Shown here one piece after another: positions 10,551 through 24,780 of a stretch of DNA of 64,000 bases (position 1 is its first letter; each line of letters begins with the position of its first letter). The notes under the pieces are model-generated. The model saw nothing but the letters and a program-made list of their open reading frames with translations, did no database searches and was not told the origin of the DNA. Both the position numbers and the translations under genes were made by a program. The DNA comes from Opisthocomus hoazin (Eukaryota > Chordata > Aves > Opisthocomiformes > Opisthocomidae): NCBI RefSeq assembly GCF_030867145.1, contig NC_134433.1, positions 15,783,896 through 15,847,895 of the forward strand. Reading direction: 5' to 3'.

Positions 10551-11804
10551 TGTCCCTGGCAGGGGTTGCGGGGAGGCGAGCAGGGCCCAGTTTCACTGCC
10601 CAACTGCGAAAGGCGTGAGCTAGAGCTGCTTTTCCTGAAGCAGGACTCCTGCTGCGGTGACCCACCCAAGGAAGCACCAAACCCACTTGGTGCTTGTGAG
10701 CATCGGCTCCAGCCCCGGCAGGGCCCCGACGTCCCGCCAGGCACTGATCCACACCAGCACCGCCGGCACTGGGTGCAGGGCAGGAAGGGGTGCTTTCCCA
10801 CAGGCTGGGGAAGGTTTTCACCTCAGGTTTGGACCAGCTGCAGCAGGCATTCAGGAGCCGGCTCCTCAGCCACTGGCTTTGACTACGAGCCCCGGGCACC
10901 AAGGCCTCCCCAGCACCCAGCCCCACAAGGCTGCAAGTGGTTTTTCGGAGCCGCAGCGTTAACCCAGGCCTCGCCAGGCCAGGAGCGCGGAGCCCAGCGC
11001 AGCACGGCTGGGGCTTGAGCCTGGCAGCTCCACTTCCAGCTCAGAGGCTGGCTGGGACTGATTCCCCCAAAGTGGAAGCCACCCCTGCTTTCTGCTGCCA
11101 GGTGGCAGGTGACAGCAGACTGCCCGCTGCTCGCCGGAGAGCTTCGGGCTCAGCTCAGGTTGTAGCTGCTCGGCTGGAGGCACGCTGGCCCGCAGCTCAG
11201 CTTCCCCTCGTGTCTCCGGCCAGCGCTGCCGTCCCACAGCATCGCTGTGACGCTGCTGGAGCCAGTCAGTGGCCACAGCAGCGCTGAAGCATCAGGGATG
11301 CCCCGACCCCCAAGGCAGGTTGCAGGGGGAGCTCGCTAGCAAGCTGCAGGGGCTGTTTCAGGGAAAGCCCCCAGCCCCTACAGTGTGGGGGGCACTACAC
11401 ACCCACAGGCTTCAGGCACCCGGCAGGAGCTTCAGATCTCACCCTGCTGCCGAGCACAGCGAGGGAGCCTGAAGGAGAAACCCACTCTCCTGCAAAGCTG
11501 GAGACACCTCAGCGTGGGGACAGGCACCAGGAGCCGGCTGCTGTGCCAGCCCCGCTTCAGCTGAAGCCCAGCACCCTCACAGCTCGGCTGCTCGGCCCAG
11601 AGGCCTCGCACCAGGGCTGCAGCAGGGCACGCTCCCCACGACCCCTCCTTCGGCCGCAGCGCTTGAGCTGGGCTGGAGGCCACACACGCTCTCCCAGTGG
11701 AGTTTCTCCCCCTGTGGAGCTGCCTCCTCCTGGCCACCAGCACCTTCCGGGGCAGAGAGCTCACGGGGGACAGCTGGCAACGAAGAAGAAACCAGAGGCT
11801 GTTG
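10551..11804. other. Intergenic DNA 3' of DYNLL2, CpG-poor
   Basis: GC-rich but comparatively CpG-poor sequence dominated by CAG/CTG, CCAGG and similar words. It contrasts with the CpG-rich DNA further left. It lies downstream of the DYNLL2 3' end on the minus strand. I see no coding exon or known repeat. Confidence 0.4.
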
Positions 11805-13524
11805 AAATGTGTCAATTCACCTTTAATGTTTGAAAAAAATAAATGGTATTTGAGCCATTGCAGTTATGAAGGGAACAGATCTTGCTCCACGAGAGACCGT
11901 GAATAGGTTCACATTAGACTCATGCTTGGGAAAAAAACAAACCCGAAACATTCTCCTTTCAGATCCAGCGTGGAGCTCTGAACAGACAAGACCACAAGGG
12001 TGCCCCAGACAGTCCAAGGCACATTACCCAGCGCAGACATTTCCACCAACATGAAGTTATGACAGCTACATTCTTTCTAGTTACAACATTGTTCTATCAA
12101 TATTACAAAATTAGGCATACTTTGGATTTTGCACAGAGACAAGAAGGACTTTTACTTCAGGAAGTAGTCAACCTGGGTCACCAAGTCATTTCACAACGAA
12201 GAGCTCCCTTCGCTCTGCCCTTTCTCCCCCGCCAGTGATTTACTACCAACACCAGATTCACCCCAGTGACACAAGTTACACTCACCAGCCCAGGGATATT
12301 GTCTACACATTAGTTAGCAAACCAATAAATAGACCTTACGACAAGCGCCAGGTATTTACTTCTCCACACCCAGATCACAAGAACTTCCTGCAGCGTAATC
12401 CAAGAGTCAGTACATACTAAGACAACATCACTGCTGAACCTATTGGAGACCAAGACATTTGTCTGCCTTTGAGGCAGATGTCACATGAGTTTCCTTCACA
12501 CAAACATCACACGTAAAGTTAACTTCTTGGTACTGTGCTTTAAGAACAAAAGCAGGTATCAGAACATGGAGGACAGTCCTCCAGAAATAGCTTATCAGCT
12601 ACAGAAAATAAAAAAGGAGACAGTGGCCACTTACAAGTCTTCCGCATGACTAGCTTGCTTTAAGGAGAGCATCGAGTTAAGGCAGTGTTGAGACAACTGG
12701 CTAAGAACACGCCAAACAGAGCTGCTGTCAGCAGTCACCAATTTGATATCCTACTCCATTTCAGGGACGGGCCACGTGGCTTTAGATCTCAGTACCAAGG
12801 TCTACAGACTTCAGCTACAGGATGCTGCTTTCTACAGCAAGTAGCAAATCGGGGAGGGGGGGGATGCCTGCTGAAGTCTTCTAGACCAGGCTGAGCTGCT
12901 TACAAGTCTAGGTCAATGTTTCAGCAGAGCCAAAAATACAGTGATGGGCACCGAAAGAGGACACGGAGGGTGCCAGCTGCAAGTCTGTTTATCACAGTCC
13001 GAGGTGGAGTTCAACGTGTGTGCAAAAGCCACGTAACCAAGCGCCACCCCAGCAGCTTTCAGGGAAGGCCCGAGGACCCGCGCTGAGGTTACTGGGAGAG
13101 CCAGCTCTCTACAGTCTGCAGGGTGGGTACAGAGGCTCACACTGGCTTTGCTCCTCGTTACAAGATTAACAGTCTAGTAAAACTCAGGAAAGAAGTCAGG
13201 GTCTTTTGGCCTGCCCAGAGAAGTTTTCCCAGCCTCAAAGAAGGAGTTACCACCGAGGGAGCTGTTGTGGAATAGTTTTATTTCTTCCCACGTAAAGGCC
13301 ATTGTTTAAGCATTTACAGGTTTTCCTAGTGCAATACAACCAAAAAAAGCAGTAACAAAAAAATGCCGCCTTCTTCCCAGGCAACTAAACAGAAGTAGAT
13401 TTTTACTGCAACATATACACATTAAATATAGTATACAGTCCATGCAGCGGCATAGCCATGTTAAAGGGAGTCGTGGCTTCAGCCATCAGTGCATTACAGT
13501 CCAAAATTCACTTGCTCCTACTTC
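11805..13524 (-). other. DYNLL2: DYNLL2 3'UTR (inferred extent)
   Basis: About 1.7 kb follows the TAG stop, with low CpG and scattered AT-rich patches, as expected for the long 3'UTR of DYNLL2. Two minus-strand polyadenylation hexamers are visible: AATAAA near 13276-13284, and ATTAAA at 11827-11822 followed by a T/G-rich stretch. The distal one suggests cleavage near 11800. The extent is inferred from sequence character and signals only. Confidence 0.5.
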
Positions 13525-15493
<1,969 letters not shown>

Positions 15494-18400
15494 CGTGAAC
15501 CTAAGGCAGAACATAGATTTCTTTAACCCCTTCCCAAGAAAGGAGAAGTTTCCTGCGCATCAGAGGTTGTCCTTTCTATGGCAGGCTGCGTCACGAGCCG
15601 ATAGCACAAACCCCCTGTTACGGCCAGGGCGAGTTTATCAGGGCAGCCTACAGCAGCCCTAGGCTAAGGTGCCCCTTATAGCTGGAGCACTGTGGCACTG
15701 GCACTGTTTGGAGGTTAGATCAGACATAGTCCAACATCACCACCTGCATTAAACACATGCAGAAAAAGCTTACTGTGTGGGAGGAGACGGCATCTGCAGA
15801 GAGCCACAGCCCTGCTAGACATCAGTAGGCTACAGCCAAGTTTGCCTCCCAGGTGCACCAGAGGTTTGGAGCATCATCTGTTGAGAGCTTTGCAAGCCAT
15901 GGGTCCTGGACTGCCCACCTCCGGCAGGGAGGCTCAGGAAGCACGTTAACAGCAGTGGTAATTTCATTCCACCCCACAGCAGGAGTTGCAGCTACTGCTG
16001 CTCGTTTAGCCTGGAAGGAGTGCTGCTCCACATCCAGGCTATCATCATCACCTCAGCGCCGCTTTGCCACTGAAACCCAGACTTCAGCTGTTCCCACGGG
16101 ACAAAGCCGGTCTGACGAGCCAGAAACAGGTTAACACCACGCTGCAGCCTACAAACAGGGCAGAGGGAAGCAGGCCCCACCACAGAGCTGGCACAGCAAG
16201 GGCCTGGCGAAGCGGCCTCCTTTCCTCCCCCCCGCCCGCGAACCACAACACAGAGGCTAGAAACCAGCACGCTAGCGCTGCCCGGGACCTTGAACAGATT
16301 AGGAAGTGGTGTAGCAGAGCCGAGCACGTAGCCACCTTCCCTCTAGGCTAGTTCAGGTGCTTCGTACCAGTCACTGCAGCCATTTACACAAAGATCTGCC
16401 ATGGCCTGCCTGGGGAGGCATTCAGCATCGGGAAGGTTCCAGTGCAGTTCCTGTCATCCTAGAAATCCCAGCTCTGCAGCCTTTCTTCAAGCAAAGGCCA
16501 CGAGGCAGGCCATGGGGAAGGAGCCCCATGCAGTCCTGCTGCTGGTCCCACCTCTGGGCACCAGGCCCCGCGCTCCCAAGCCCCACACGAGGCCTGGCCA
16601 GGAGGCACACGTTATCCGGGGGACCCCTCGAGCAAAGGTCTGCGCCGAGAAGGACCACAGCCACTCTCCCCTTGGCAGCAGCTCTTACCAGAGCATAGTA
16701 AAACTTTGTGGGAATAAGCTTCTTAATGGCAAGGACTGCCTCCAATTAAGCCTGCAGAGCACCATTAAGTTTCCTAAATCCTTTTACAGCGCTGTAAGTC
16801 TGGAGTGATACTACCAAGCATGTTTTGAAATAGTGAAACTACACATTTTTAGCTCTACTGGGGAGTGAAGAAAATCTGCTGCAATGATCGCTTCCTGGAA
16901 CAGTCCCAGAAAGCTGAAGGAGTAGCTTTGTTACAGCAATTAAAGGCGCCTGCTATCCAGAGAGAAAGAGAATCCAGTTACATAATTGCAGCCCTACAAT
17001 TACAATACTTCAATTCTTCACTCTGCCTGCAGTTGAAGATTTCTATTGCAACCTTAATTTATACATTTTAGATACGACACTTAATAGAGCACTGCTATTA
17101 ACATACACTAACAGCAGCAGGAGGAATGACAGGAACCAAGCTCAAACGCCAACAGAGAGCACATGCCTCTACCACAGCTCTGGAAGAGCCACTTCCAGGC
17201 AGTCTGCTTCCCTCCGTGCTGTGGTTTAAGCCAGTGGGCATCAGCCTGCAGCCCACACACCCTGGCAGGGCAGGACTCTGCTCAGAACAGCCCAGCCAAC
17301 TGCCTGTAGATTTGGATTCACTACCCAGAAACCCGGCAATCCCTTGGAAGAGGCTTCTGGGGGTCCAGCCCACAGGAAAAGGGAAGCAGCAGAAATTCAC
17401 TTGTGGGTCATTCTTCCAGGAAAGCCTCTTTAGGGAAAGAGAGCAAGCAGGCTGACACGCATCAGGCCTTTGCACACCTCCACCGCACACTGAGATCAGA
17501 GGGCATTTGCCATTACATAACCAGCCACGGCATGACCTGCAAAAAACATTTTCCTTCCTCATTGTTTAGGCAAGGAGCATCTCAGCACAGGTCCATGCTG
17601 CCGAGGGCCAACAGCGCCATAGGAAAAAAAAAACCCCACAACATAATTATCAAGCAGTGGCCAGCCTGCCCTCCCCAGCAGCACCCTGCCCCAGGGCACA
17701 GCATCCTCCACAGGCCAGCCGGCTGTGCTGCTGGAGGGAGCAGTTCCCAGTGCCACCCACCAGCAGACTGCAGAGCAGGGCCCCAGCCTCAGCTCAGCCC
17801 TTGTGGGGTTCGAGGCATCCTCCCCGCAAGGCAGCACCACATACGCATCTCCTCCCTAAACCAGAAGATCACAGCTGGCCCTCAGGGTCTTGCCACCTGA
17901 GTCTGATCCTCTCTGAGGAAAACCACAAAGTCCCAGCAGCCAGCCCATGGCAGGATGAGCCTGGGAATGGGCAACAGTACAGCTCCAGCAGCCATCCCTT
18001 CTCCAGCCTTCAAGGGCCTTGAAGGAGGAAGAAAAGACCACAGCCCCAGCAGCCACTCAAGGCCTTGAGAGAGGGATTAGGCCCAAGCCAGCAGCCAACG
18101 CTTCCCTCACCAGAGCAGGACGAGGACTGGGGAGGAGTATGAGGCCCAATCCCAACACCCAAGCCCTGCCCCAGCAGGGCAGCATGGAGCTGTGGGAGGG
18201 GGACAACGCTCCAGCCCAGCACCCACTCCTTCTCTCAGCAAGACACGATGCAACTTGGGGAGGGGAAACAAGCCCCCGCACTCACTCTTTCCATCCCCGG
18301 GCAGGATGCGTCCCTGAGAGCAGGATGAGGCCCAAGCCCGGCACCCAGCGCCTCCCCACCAGGACAGCACCGAGCCCGAGGGTGGGGAAGCGGCCCGAGC

Positions 18401-18768
18401 CCAGCACCCACCGCCGGACAGGGCCCTGGGCAGGGGGTGCGGCACAGCCCCTTCCCCACCCGGGCAGGAGGCGGCCCGGGGGAGCCGGGCGCATGTGCAG
18501 GCCGGAGCCCTGCGTGACCTTCACGGGGGGAGCCCCGGGGGCACCCGAGGCAGCGGTGACCTTGCCCGGAGCGGGGCCGGCGGCAGGCCAGCGGGGCGAG
18601 GCCTCCGGGCCCCACCCGCCGGGCCAGACCGGGCAGGGCCCCCCCCAACCCCCCGGAGCAGCTCCGCGGCCACCTCGCCCACGGAGCGGCCGGTGCCAGG
18701 TGAGGCACGGAGCCGCCCCCCCCCCCGCCGCCGCCGCCTCCCGGGCCCGACGGAGGGCGTCGCTCACC
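15494..18768 (-). other. DYNLL2: DYNLL2 intron 1 (5'UTR intron) and flanks
   Basis: Coding exon 1 starts at 15500 after an AG at 15502-15501, leaving only seven 5'UTR bases in that exon. The rest of the 5'UTR must come from an upstream exon. The best donor is at 18767-18766 (GTGAAG|GTGAGC) in the CpG island, giving an intron of about 3.27 kb. The intron is CpG-poor except at its 5' end and contains a degenerate 61-bp tandem repeat at about 18010-18450. Confidence 0.6.
18010..18450. repeat. Degenerate ~61-bp tandem repeat in DYNLL2 intron 1
   Basis: The word GAGGCCCAAGCCC and close variants recur near 18081, 18142, 18208, 18270, 18329 and 18391, about 59-66 bp apart. Each is followed by a CCCAGCACCCA-like segment and a purine-rich GGGGAGG end. 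I count six to seven diverged units. It keeps a plus-strand frame open but is not a gene. Confidence 0.65.
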
Positions 18769-19150
18769 TTCACAGTGACAGGGCCACCCCGGGAGGGCGA
18801 GGCACGGCGCCGAGGAGGAGGAGGAGGTGGGAGGAGGCCCGGAGCCGCTCGCCTCAGCCCGCTCCGCTCCCTGCGCCGCGCCGAGCGCTCTGCGCCTGGC
18901 CGCCGCGCCGCGCTCAAATACCGCCCCGCCCGCTGCGGCGCGCGGCCCGTCGCTCCCCCATTGGCTGCGCCCACCCGCACGCCGCGCCCCCATTGGCTGC
19001 TCCGCCGCGCGGCCCGCCGCCCCGGCCCGTCCGCCCGCGCTGTTCTGCCTACATCCTGTTTCATCCCACAATGCCGCGGGGCGAGCGCGGGGCGGGGCGG
19101 GCTCTCGCGGGGGCGGGGGGTACCCCCGTGCCGTGAGGGGCCGCGGCCTG
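18769..19150 (-). promoter_or_regulatory. DYNLL2: DYNLL2 CpG-island promoter and untranslated exon 1
   Basis: Dense CpG island. On the minus strand two CCAAT boxes (ATTGG on plus at 18961-18965 and 18993-18997) lie 32 bp apart, with GC boxes around them. About 40 bp downstream is a weak TATA-like GGTATTTGAG (18923-18914). This places the start site near 18885-18890 and a short untranslated exon from there to the donor after 18768. CCAAT pair, GC boxes and CpG island are visible; the start site is inferred. Confidence 0.6.
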
Positions 19151-22100
19151 GTCCCGGGGGGCCAAGCCTGGGGTGGGGGGGGCGACCCTGCCGCCTTGGG
19201 GACCCCGATCCCCTGAGGGGAGCCTGGTCCCTTGCGGGGGGCTGGTCCCCTGGGAGGGGTCTCTGCTGCCTTAGGGGGTCACGATTGCTCTGCGGGGGTC
19301 CCTCTGCCTTGGGGACCCTGAACCCCTGGGAGGGAGCCGTTGCCTTGGGTAGACCTGGTCCCCTTGGGGGTAACTGCCTGGAGGCCTGACCCCTTGAAGG
19401 GGGGGAGCCTGGCTGGCGTGGGGTCCGTGACCCCCGTGGGCCCGGCTCTGCCCTCATGCCAGGCATGGCAGGGACGGTGGCAGCCCCAGGGACAGAGCCC
19501 AGCCCCAGGCCGGCCTGTCGGCACCACGAGGGCAGGCTGTGCCCCCCCCCCTGTCTTCCCCGGATGGGCTCGGCTCGCCGCAGGTCTGAGCGGGCACCGC
19601 AGGGCTCTGGTTTTGGTGCTGGGCGGCTCAGCCAGGCGCTGAGAGCGGGCGGCGTTACGGCAGAGAGGGGCTCTGTGGTGTCAGGGTTGTCTTCCCAACG
19701 CTGAGACGTCCCGTGGAGTCTTTGTGGCGGGGTTCGCTGGGCACCGAGGACCGCGGCCACCCAAAGTGGCTGCATTTTGGTGGTGCTGTGCATGCATAAA
19801 ACCAGGTCTTGCTCGTGGCTCCCCGCCAGCAGATTCCTGGCATCCCGTGAGGCTTCTCTGTGTCCGCAGAGCTGCTTGCAGGCCAGGGACCGCCATGTGC
19901 AAGGTGTTCTTGGAAAGACAGCTCAGTCTAGGATTAAAAACCAGTCCTGTCAGTGGTGATTAGTTGTAGCTTTGCACCTCAACGACCTCTTCCACCTGAG
20001 ATCTTCCAACGCGTGATGGTCATTGAGCGCTTGAGCCTTGCGAGACCCTCCCAAGCTGGCTGGCACTGCTGCAGCTTCTCATATTCGCAGCTGAGGAAAC
20101 TAAGGCAGTAGCAGAAGGGAGTGACCTGTGAAGGGTGCCTGAGGCCATCAGCGAGCCTTCCTAAGGGAGCCTTAGGAACAGATCGAGGTCTCCTGGAGCT
20201 CGATGCAACCTCCTCCTGCCCCCCTGTCCCCAGATGTCCAGGCAGGCACGTGCTCAGGTTCCCCCCCCCGGGGCTCAGCATCTCTCCTTGCTCCACAAAG
20301 CCAGCTGGATTTCCCCCTCCTAAATACATCAAAGGCTCTCTTATATCTTGGGTTTTTCCTGCTCTTCTACTGGCAGCAAAGCCCGGGGTAAGCCCAGCAA
20401 TGGTGGGAGCATCTTTCACCAAACCACCAGCCCCACGCCCTGCGGGAGCCGCTGCTTTTCCCCAGGGCTGTCTCAGCGAGTCCTGCCAGCTCCGTTTACT
20501 GCCAGGTCCAGCCTTGCTTCGCTTGGGAAAGCTGACAAAACCCCAACCCGGGGTCCTGCGCCGCTGCGAACTGACCCTGCACCACACCAGGAGCAGCTTC
20601 CTCGTACGTTCACTGTGATGTTTGACGTACATGTGAAAGCCAAGGTAAGGACAGAGGGGAGGATAAAAACTCTCTGCTCACCCCGAAGTCCAGGGGAAGG
20701 CCTGACGCAGCACTGCAATGCTGTGGTTTGTGTTACTGCTCTCCCCGGAGTAAAGCCGTGGTAAAGCTCAGCTTTAGTAACTCGGGAGGCACCGGTGCCA
20801 TCGGAGCTGGTCGAAGGGCCGATCCGGTGCGGTGGTGCCGTGGCAGCGATCCCATTGAGCCCCCTCGCCGGCAGCCTGGCAGTGGGGTCCCATGGCTGGC
20901 AGGGGGCTGGCAGCCAAACCCCACGCTGCCCGTCAGGTGCGGGCCTCAGGGTGAGAGACACCGGAGGAGACTCACGCTTGTAACCCTCCCGTCGGGTCTC
21001 ACGGGGCCCCGCGCCAGGGCCGGCAGCGAGGGAGCAACGGGGCCGGCAGGATCCTGGCACGTAGGCGTGACACTGGCACTTCGGCCACTCGGCTTTCCCA
21101 CGCGGGGCTCCTGCCCTCGATCACCATGCTCCGCGCGCACACCGGCCCTCCAGGCCCGTCTGCCAGGCTGGCCGCCAGCCAGCCCCGTTTTGGTTGCTCC
21201 ATTTCACTTGAGCAGAGGTGCCAAGAAGCTCTTTGCAGAAGCCACCTGAAGAAAAGCCCAGCAGAACCAGAAAGCCCCCGTTGCCGTGCCATCCCCATTC
21301 CCACGCCGCGGTGCTCACACGGCGCTGCCCGATGTGAACAGCGGCGACAAGGAGGCTCAGCTGGCTCTTAACGAGACCAGTTTTAATTGCATGTGTGGCC
21401 TTGAGAACCAGGGAGACGGCTCCGGGTACTGAAATCTATCTAATTTGATTGCTCGAGGAAGACAAGCCTACGGCTGATAACAGCACTCGGGGGACAGGCT
21501 GGAGTTCACGCCACGGCTGCGGTTTTGCCTCGCCAGCATGCAGCCCGGGAAGGGGCCGATCCTTTTTGCTAATGAAGTGGACGTTTCCTGGTGTGACCCT
21601 TGCAGCCTCTGAGATACTGGTCAAAACTCCCAACAGCAAATAAAATATTTACTATTCCCAAATGGGTCCAGACCTCAGCTTCGGCCTTAAGATAGCAGAA
21701 GCCAGAGAGCAGCAGCAAAGCAAGTGAGGACTAATGCTGCAGGGCACAGTACGAAGCTCGTTAAGACCACAGTTGGCAGCGTGGGACCTGACCTCCAGCC
21801 TTCAGACGGATAATTTGAGGGCATCAGCATCCCCTCAGAGCTCAAACGCTCAAAGCCTGGCTGCATCGGCCGGGGAATGGCTGCGGGTTGCCTGCTGTCT
21901 GCCCAGCACCGCACACACGGGAGCTGTGGACATCCCGGGGCTGCCCCAAGAGCTGCTCCGGACGAGGAGCAAAGTGTCGATAAATAAATACCCGGCCAAA
22001 GCAGAGGGCTGGGCTGTGGCTGCCAAATTACAGCCCCAGGCCTCAGCCTCATTAACATCGAGTTCCCTCCACACCGCTCTGGGAAATAACTGATGGTCTC

Positions 22101-24519
22101 TCTGCAGCCCTGGAGCGGTGTTTTTCTTGCTTTCTTCTGCAGGCTGACTTTTCTTGCTGCCTCTGCTGGAAGGGGGAGCGGGCAGTGCCCATCCTGCCGG
22201 GACGCAGGCGATGCCCTGCACCCGCTGACACACGCTCTGGGTCACCGCCGGCCGCCCAGCCGGGACCCTGCCTTCGCCTGTTTTGGACGCCATGCTAATG
22301 CAGTAACAGGCTTAGCTGCAGCCCTTGCTGAGCTTCTAGCTCAGCGGCAGCGGGGGTAAATGTTTTTATGGTGGTGTTTCCAGAGGCTCCACGTGGCTGG
22401 AGGGGGCTGGAGGTGCTGATCTCGGGGCTGGGGAGCGGGGAAAGGCCATGCCAGGCGGATGATGGGCAGCTGCCAGAGCAGGACCTGCCTGGGAGAGGCA
22501 GGAGCTCAGAGTTCTGCAGCGTGCTCGGGCTGCGGGAGCTGATGGGCAGTCCTGGCAGTGGGGAGGGGGCAGACCCCCGTCCCCGTCGGCTGCAGCCCGC
22601 AGCGGGCAGCAGAGCCGGCTGTCCCCGCAAGGCTCCGAGGACCTTGTGGCCATGAGGGCAGCCGGCTCAGCTCGGGCTCGCTGCACGGCGCTTGGCTGGG
22701 CTATTTATAGCTCTGTTGAGGCAACAGATCTCTGAGTCTTGCGGATCTTTTTTACGAGCATCCCAGACCGGGAGGCGCAGAGCCTCGGCTCTGCCCACGC
22801 TGGGCCACAGCGGGGTCGTGGTTTGCATCAGGGTGGCACCGCTGCCGGCACAGAGCCCGGCTACGGCCCCGCTGAGGCACGGGAACCAGCCTGGCTGCTG
22901 CTGCCTCCCTCCCTCCCTCCCCGGCACTGAGCTGCGGAGGAAACCCTCTGCTTTTCTCCCCGAGGAGCTCCAGTACCTGGCAAACACCAAACCAGTCTCG
23001 CAGCGCTGCTGCCACGGGCGAGCCGGGCCCGTGGGTCGAGAAGCCACCACCCTGTGCGGAGCCAGGTTGCCCGGCCTGCGTTGCTACACCTTCCCCTGCT
23101 AATGAAGGAGCTTCGTTAGCGGGGAGGGATCTGAGCTGTTGTAAGTCAGACCTCTGTTCTTGCTGCCACGAGTTTCTGCTTAATCCTTGTGTGCGGCACA
23201 GTGACAACCGCGAAGCCTGGCTTTACTGTACGACTAATCCCGAGCCGGGGCCGGGGCAGGTGACGCGGCTCGGCCGGTTTAAGGCTAGAGGCAGCGGCGG
23301 AGCGACGCTCGTCCTGTCTGTCCTGCACAACGGGAGCCCGGGGCTTTCCCACGAGGACTCCCGTGCTCCCAACCTCCCGGTATTTTCCCGGTGCAAGCGG
23401 GTGCAGAAGCCGCGCTCGCCTCCCCCCTGCCCTGCCTGTCCCGGGGACGCCCACGGGCGCCTTCAGCCCAGGGCAGGAGGGACCCAGCTGCAAAGGGACG
23501 AGGCATAAAACGCTGGCCCTGGATGAAAATGGTGACAGTCACAGAGCTGGCTCCAGTGTGGTGGCTGCTTCTGTAATCCCGGCGTCGTCCCTGCGACGTC
23601 CTGCCTCCCTCCCCGCAGCGGTCAGCGGCAGGAGGAGGTGGAGGAGCCCCGCTCCGGCCCGGCACAGCCCCGGCCGGTGCCAGGCGCTGCGGGCTCGGCG
23701 CGGCTCTTCGCACACGAAGGAGCGCGGCCTTGACGGAAGAAAGGGCTTCAGATGCCACGGAGGGAGACGCGTTCCTGAATCGTGACAAAAAGCATTTATT
23801 TATAAATTCCTCCGAGTGCACTATATAAGGCACTTCAGAGGGATTAACAGGAAAAGGGCCTGGCGGCGAGGAGCCGTTTGCCATCTAAGGCTGTGCTCCT
23901 CCTGCCCCGCAGCCGCGTGCTCCCCCACGGGACGCGTTTCCAAACCCAGGCAATTTTAAGTCAAAAACCGCAGACTTTGCGCACATCTGCCATAAGAAAC
24001 ACAGAGGTCTGGCAACCAAAAGCTGGGCTGACAGGGTGGCTGCAGCATCACACCAGCTCCGCTTCCACACCGCACCTCCACAGTAACATCCCCCATAGCA
24101 GATTTTTCTTCTTATTTAACCTAAACCCGCTTTGCTGCAGCTTGGCTGATGACTTGTGCTCTGGCCGCCACGGACATGGCACACCAGCGTATTTTGCAGC
24201 ACGTGTCCATAGCAGACGACTGTAGAAATGTCGCCTTTGTCTCCTCTCGCTGCAGGAATTCCTTCCCTCTCTCCTCCGCTGACTTGTCTCCTGCACCTCC
24301 GCCACCGACTTGCTCTTCTCCAGACTCCTCTGTCAGCTGCTCTCTTTGGCCAATAATCAATAAAAATAACAGCAGCAATAAAGCACCTTCTTTCATTAAC
24401 TCTGCGTGTCCCGGGGGCTGTGGGCCCTGCAGTCACACCCGGGCACCCCGGAGCCGGGCTGCTGCTCCCCATGAAGCACGATTTGGCCACTTCATCGTAT
24501 CGACGCAAACGCCCTCCGT
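19151..24519. other. Intergenic between DYNLL2 and SRSF1 (left part)
   Basis: From 19130 to about 19420 the DNA is a G-rich, imperfectly repetitive stretch (CCTTGGGGACCCTGAACCCC-like words) with quadruplex potential just upstream of the DYNLL2 promoter. A short (TCCC)n tract is at 22904-22922. A TATA/CArG-like CTATATAAGG is at 23820-23829. The rest is CpG-rich with no gene recognised. A small ORF at 24121-24396 is listed separately. Confidence 0.4.
24121..24396 (-). CDS. Candidate small ORF with signal-peptide-like start (uncertain)
   Basis: An ATG-started frame of 91 codons (ATG 24396-24394, stop 24123-24121) on the minus strand. It begins MKEGALLLLLFLLIIGQREQ: a short charged start, an 11-12 residue hydrophobic core, then GQ. 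That is a plausible signal peptide. An acidic, Gly-containing middle and a small C-terminal part with three cysteines follow. A CR1 copy begins 124 bp upstream. I do not recognise the protein and see no promoter or polyA signal. The hydrophobic core derives from a CTGCTGTTATTTTTATTG-type AT-rich stretch, so chance is the likelier explanation. Confidence 0.15.
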   Translation of the reverse strand: MKEGALLLLLFLLIIGQREQLTEESGEEQVGGGGAGDKSAEERGKEFLQREETKATFLQSSAMDTCCKIRWCAMSVAARAQVISQAAAKRV

Positions 24520-24780
24520 CAGAATCACAGAATCACAGCATGGTGGGGGTTGGCAGGGCCCTCTGTGGGTCACCCAGCCCAACCCCCTGCCCAAGCAGGG
24601 TCACCCAGAGCAGGCTGCACAGCACCGCGTCCAGGCGGGGCTGGAATATCTCCAGAGAAGGAGACTCCACAGCCTCCCTGGGCAGCCTGGGCCAGGGCTC
24701 CGTCACCCTCAGAGGGAAGAAGTTCTTCCTCGGGTTCAGCTGGAGCTTCCTCTGCTTCAGTCTGTGCCAATTGCCCCTTG
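24520..24780 (-). mobile_element. CR1 LINE fragment (copy 4), short
   Basis: Opens with AGAATCACAGAATCACAGCATGG and covers only the last ~260 bp of the element, ending abruptly at GTGCCAATTGCCCCTTG. Copy 8 is truncated at nearly the same consensus position. Confidence 0.92.

Noticed and set aside
12588-12601. TAGCTTATCAG similarity to mature miR-21
   Set aside because: Only 11 bases match and no hairpin partner follows; it lies in the DYNLL2 3'UTR on the opposite strand.
18282-19793. 503-codon minus ORF and 456-codon plus ORF over the DYNLL2 CpG island
   Set aside because: GC-rich DNA has few stop codons; the compositions are Pro/Arg/Gly/Ala with no domain, and the region is explained by promoter, exon 1 and the 61-bp repeat.
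23820-23829. TATA/CArG-like CTATATAAGG
   Set aside because: No gene begins downstream on either strand that I can support; a single 10-bp word is not enough.
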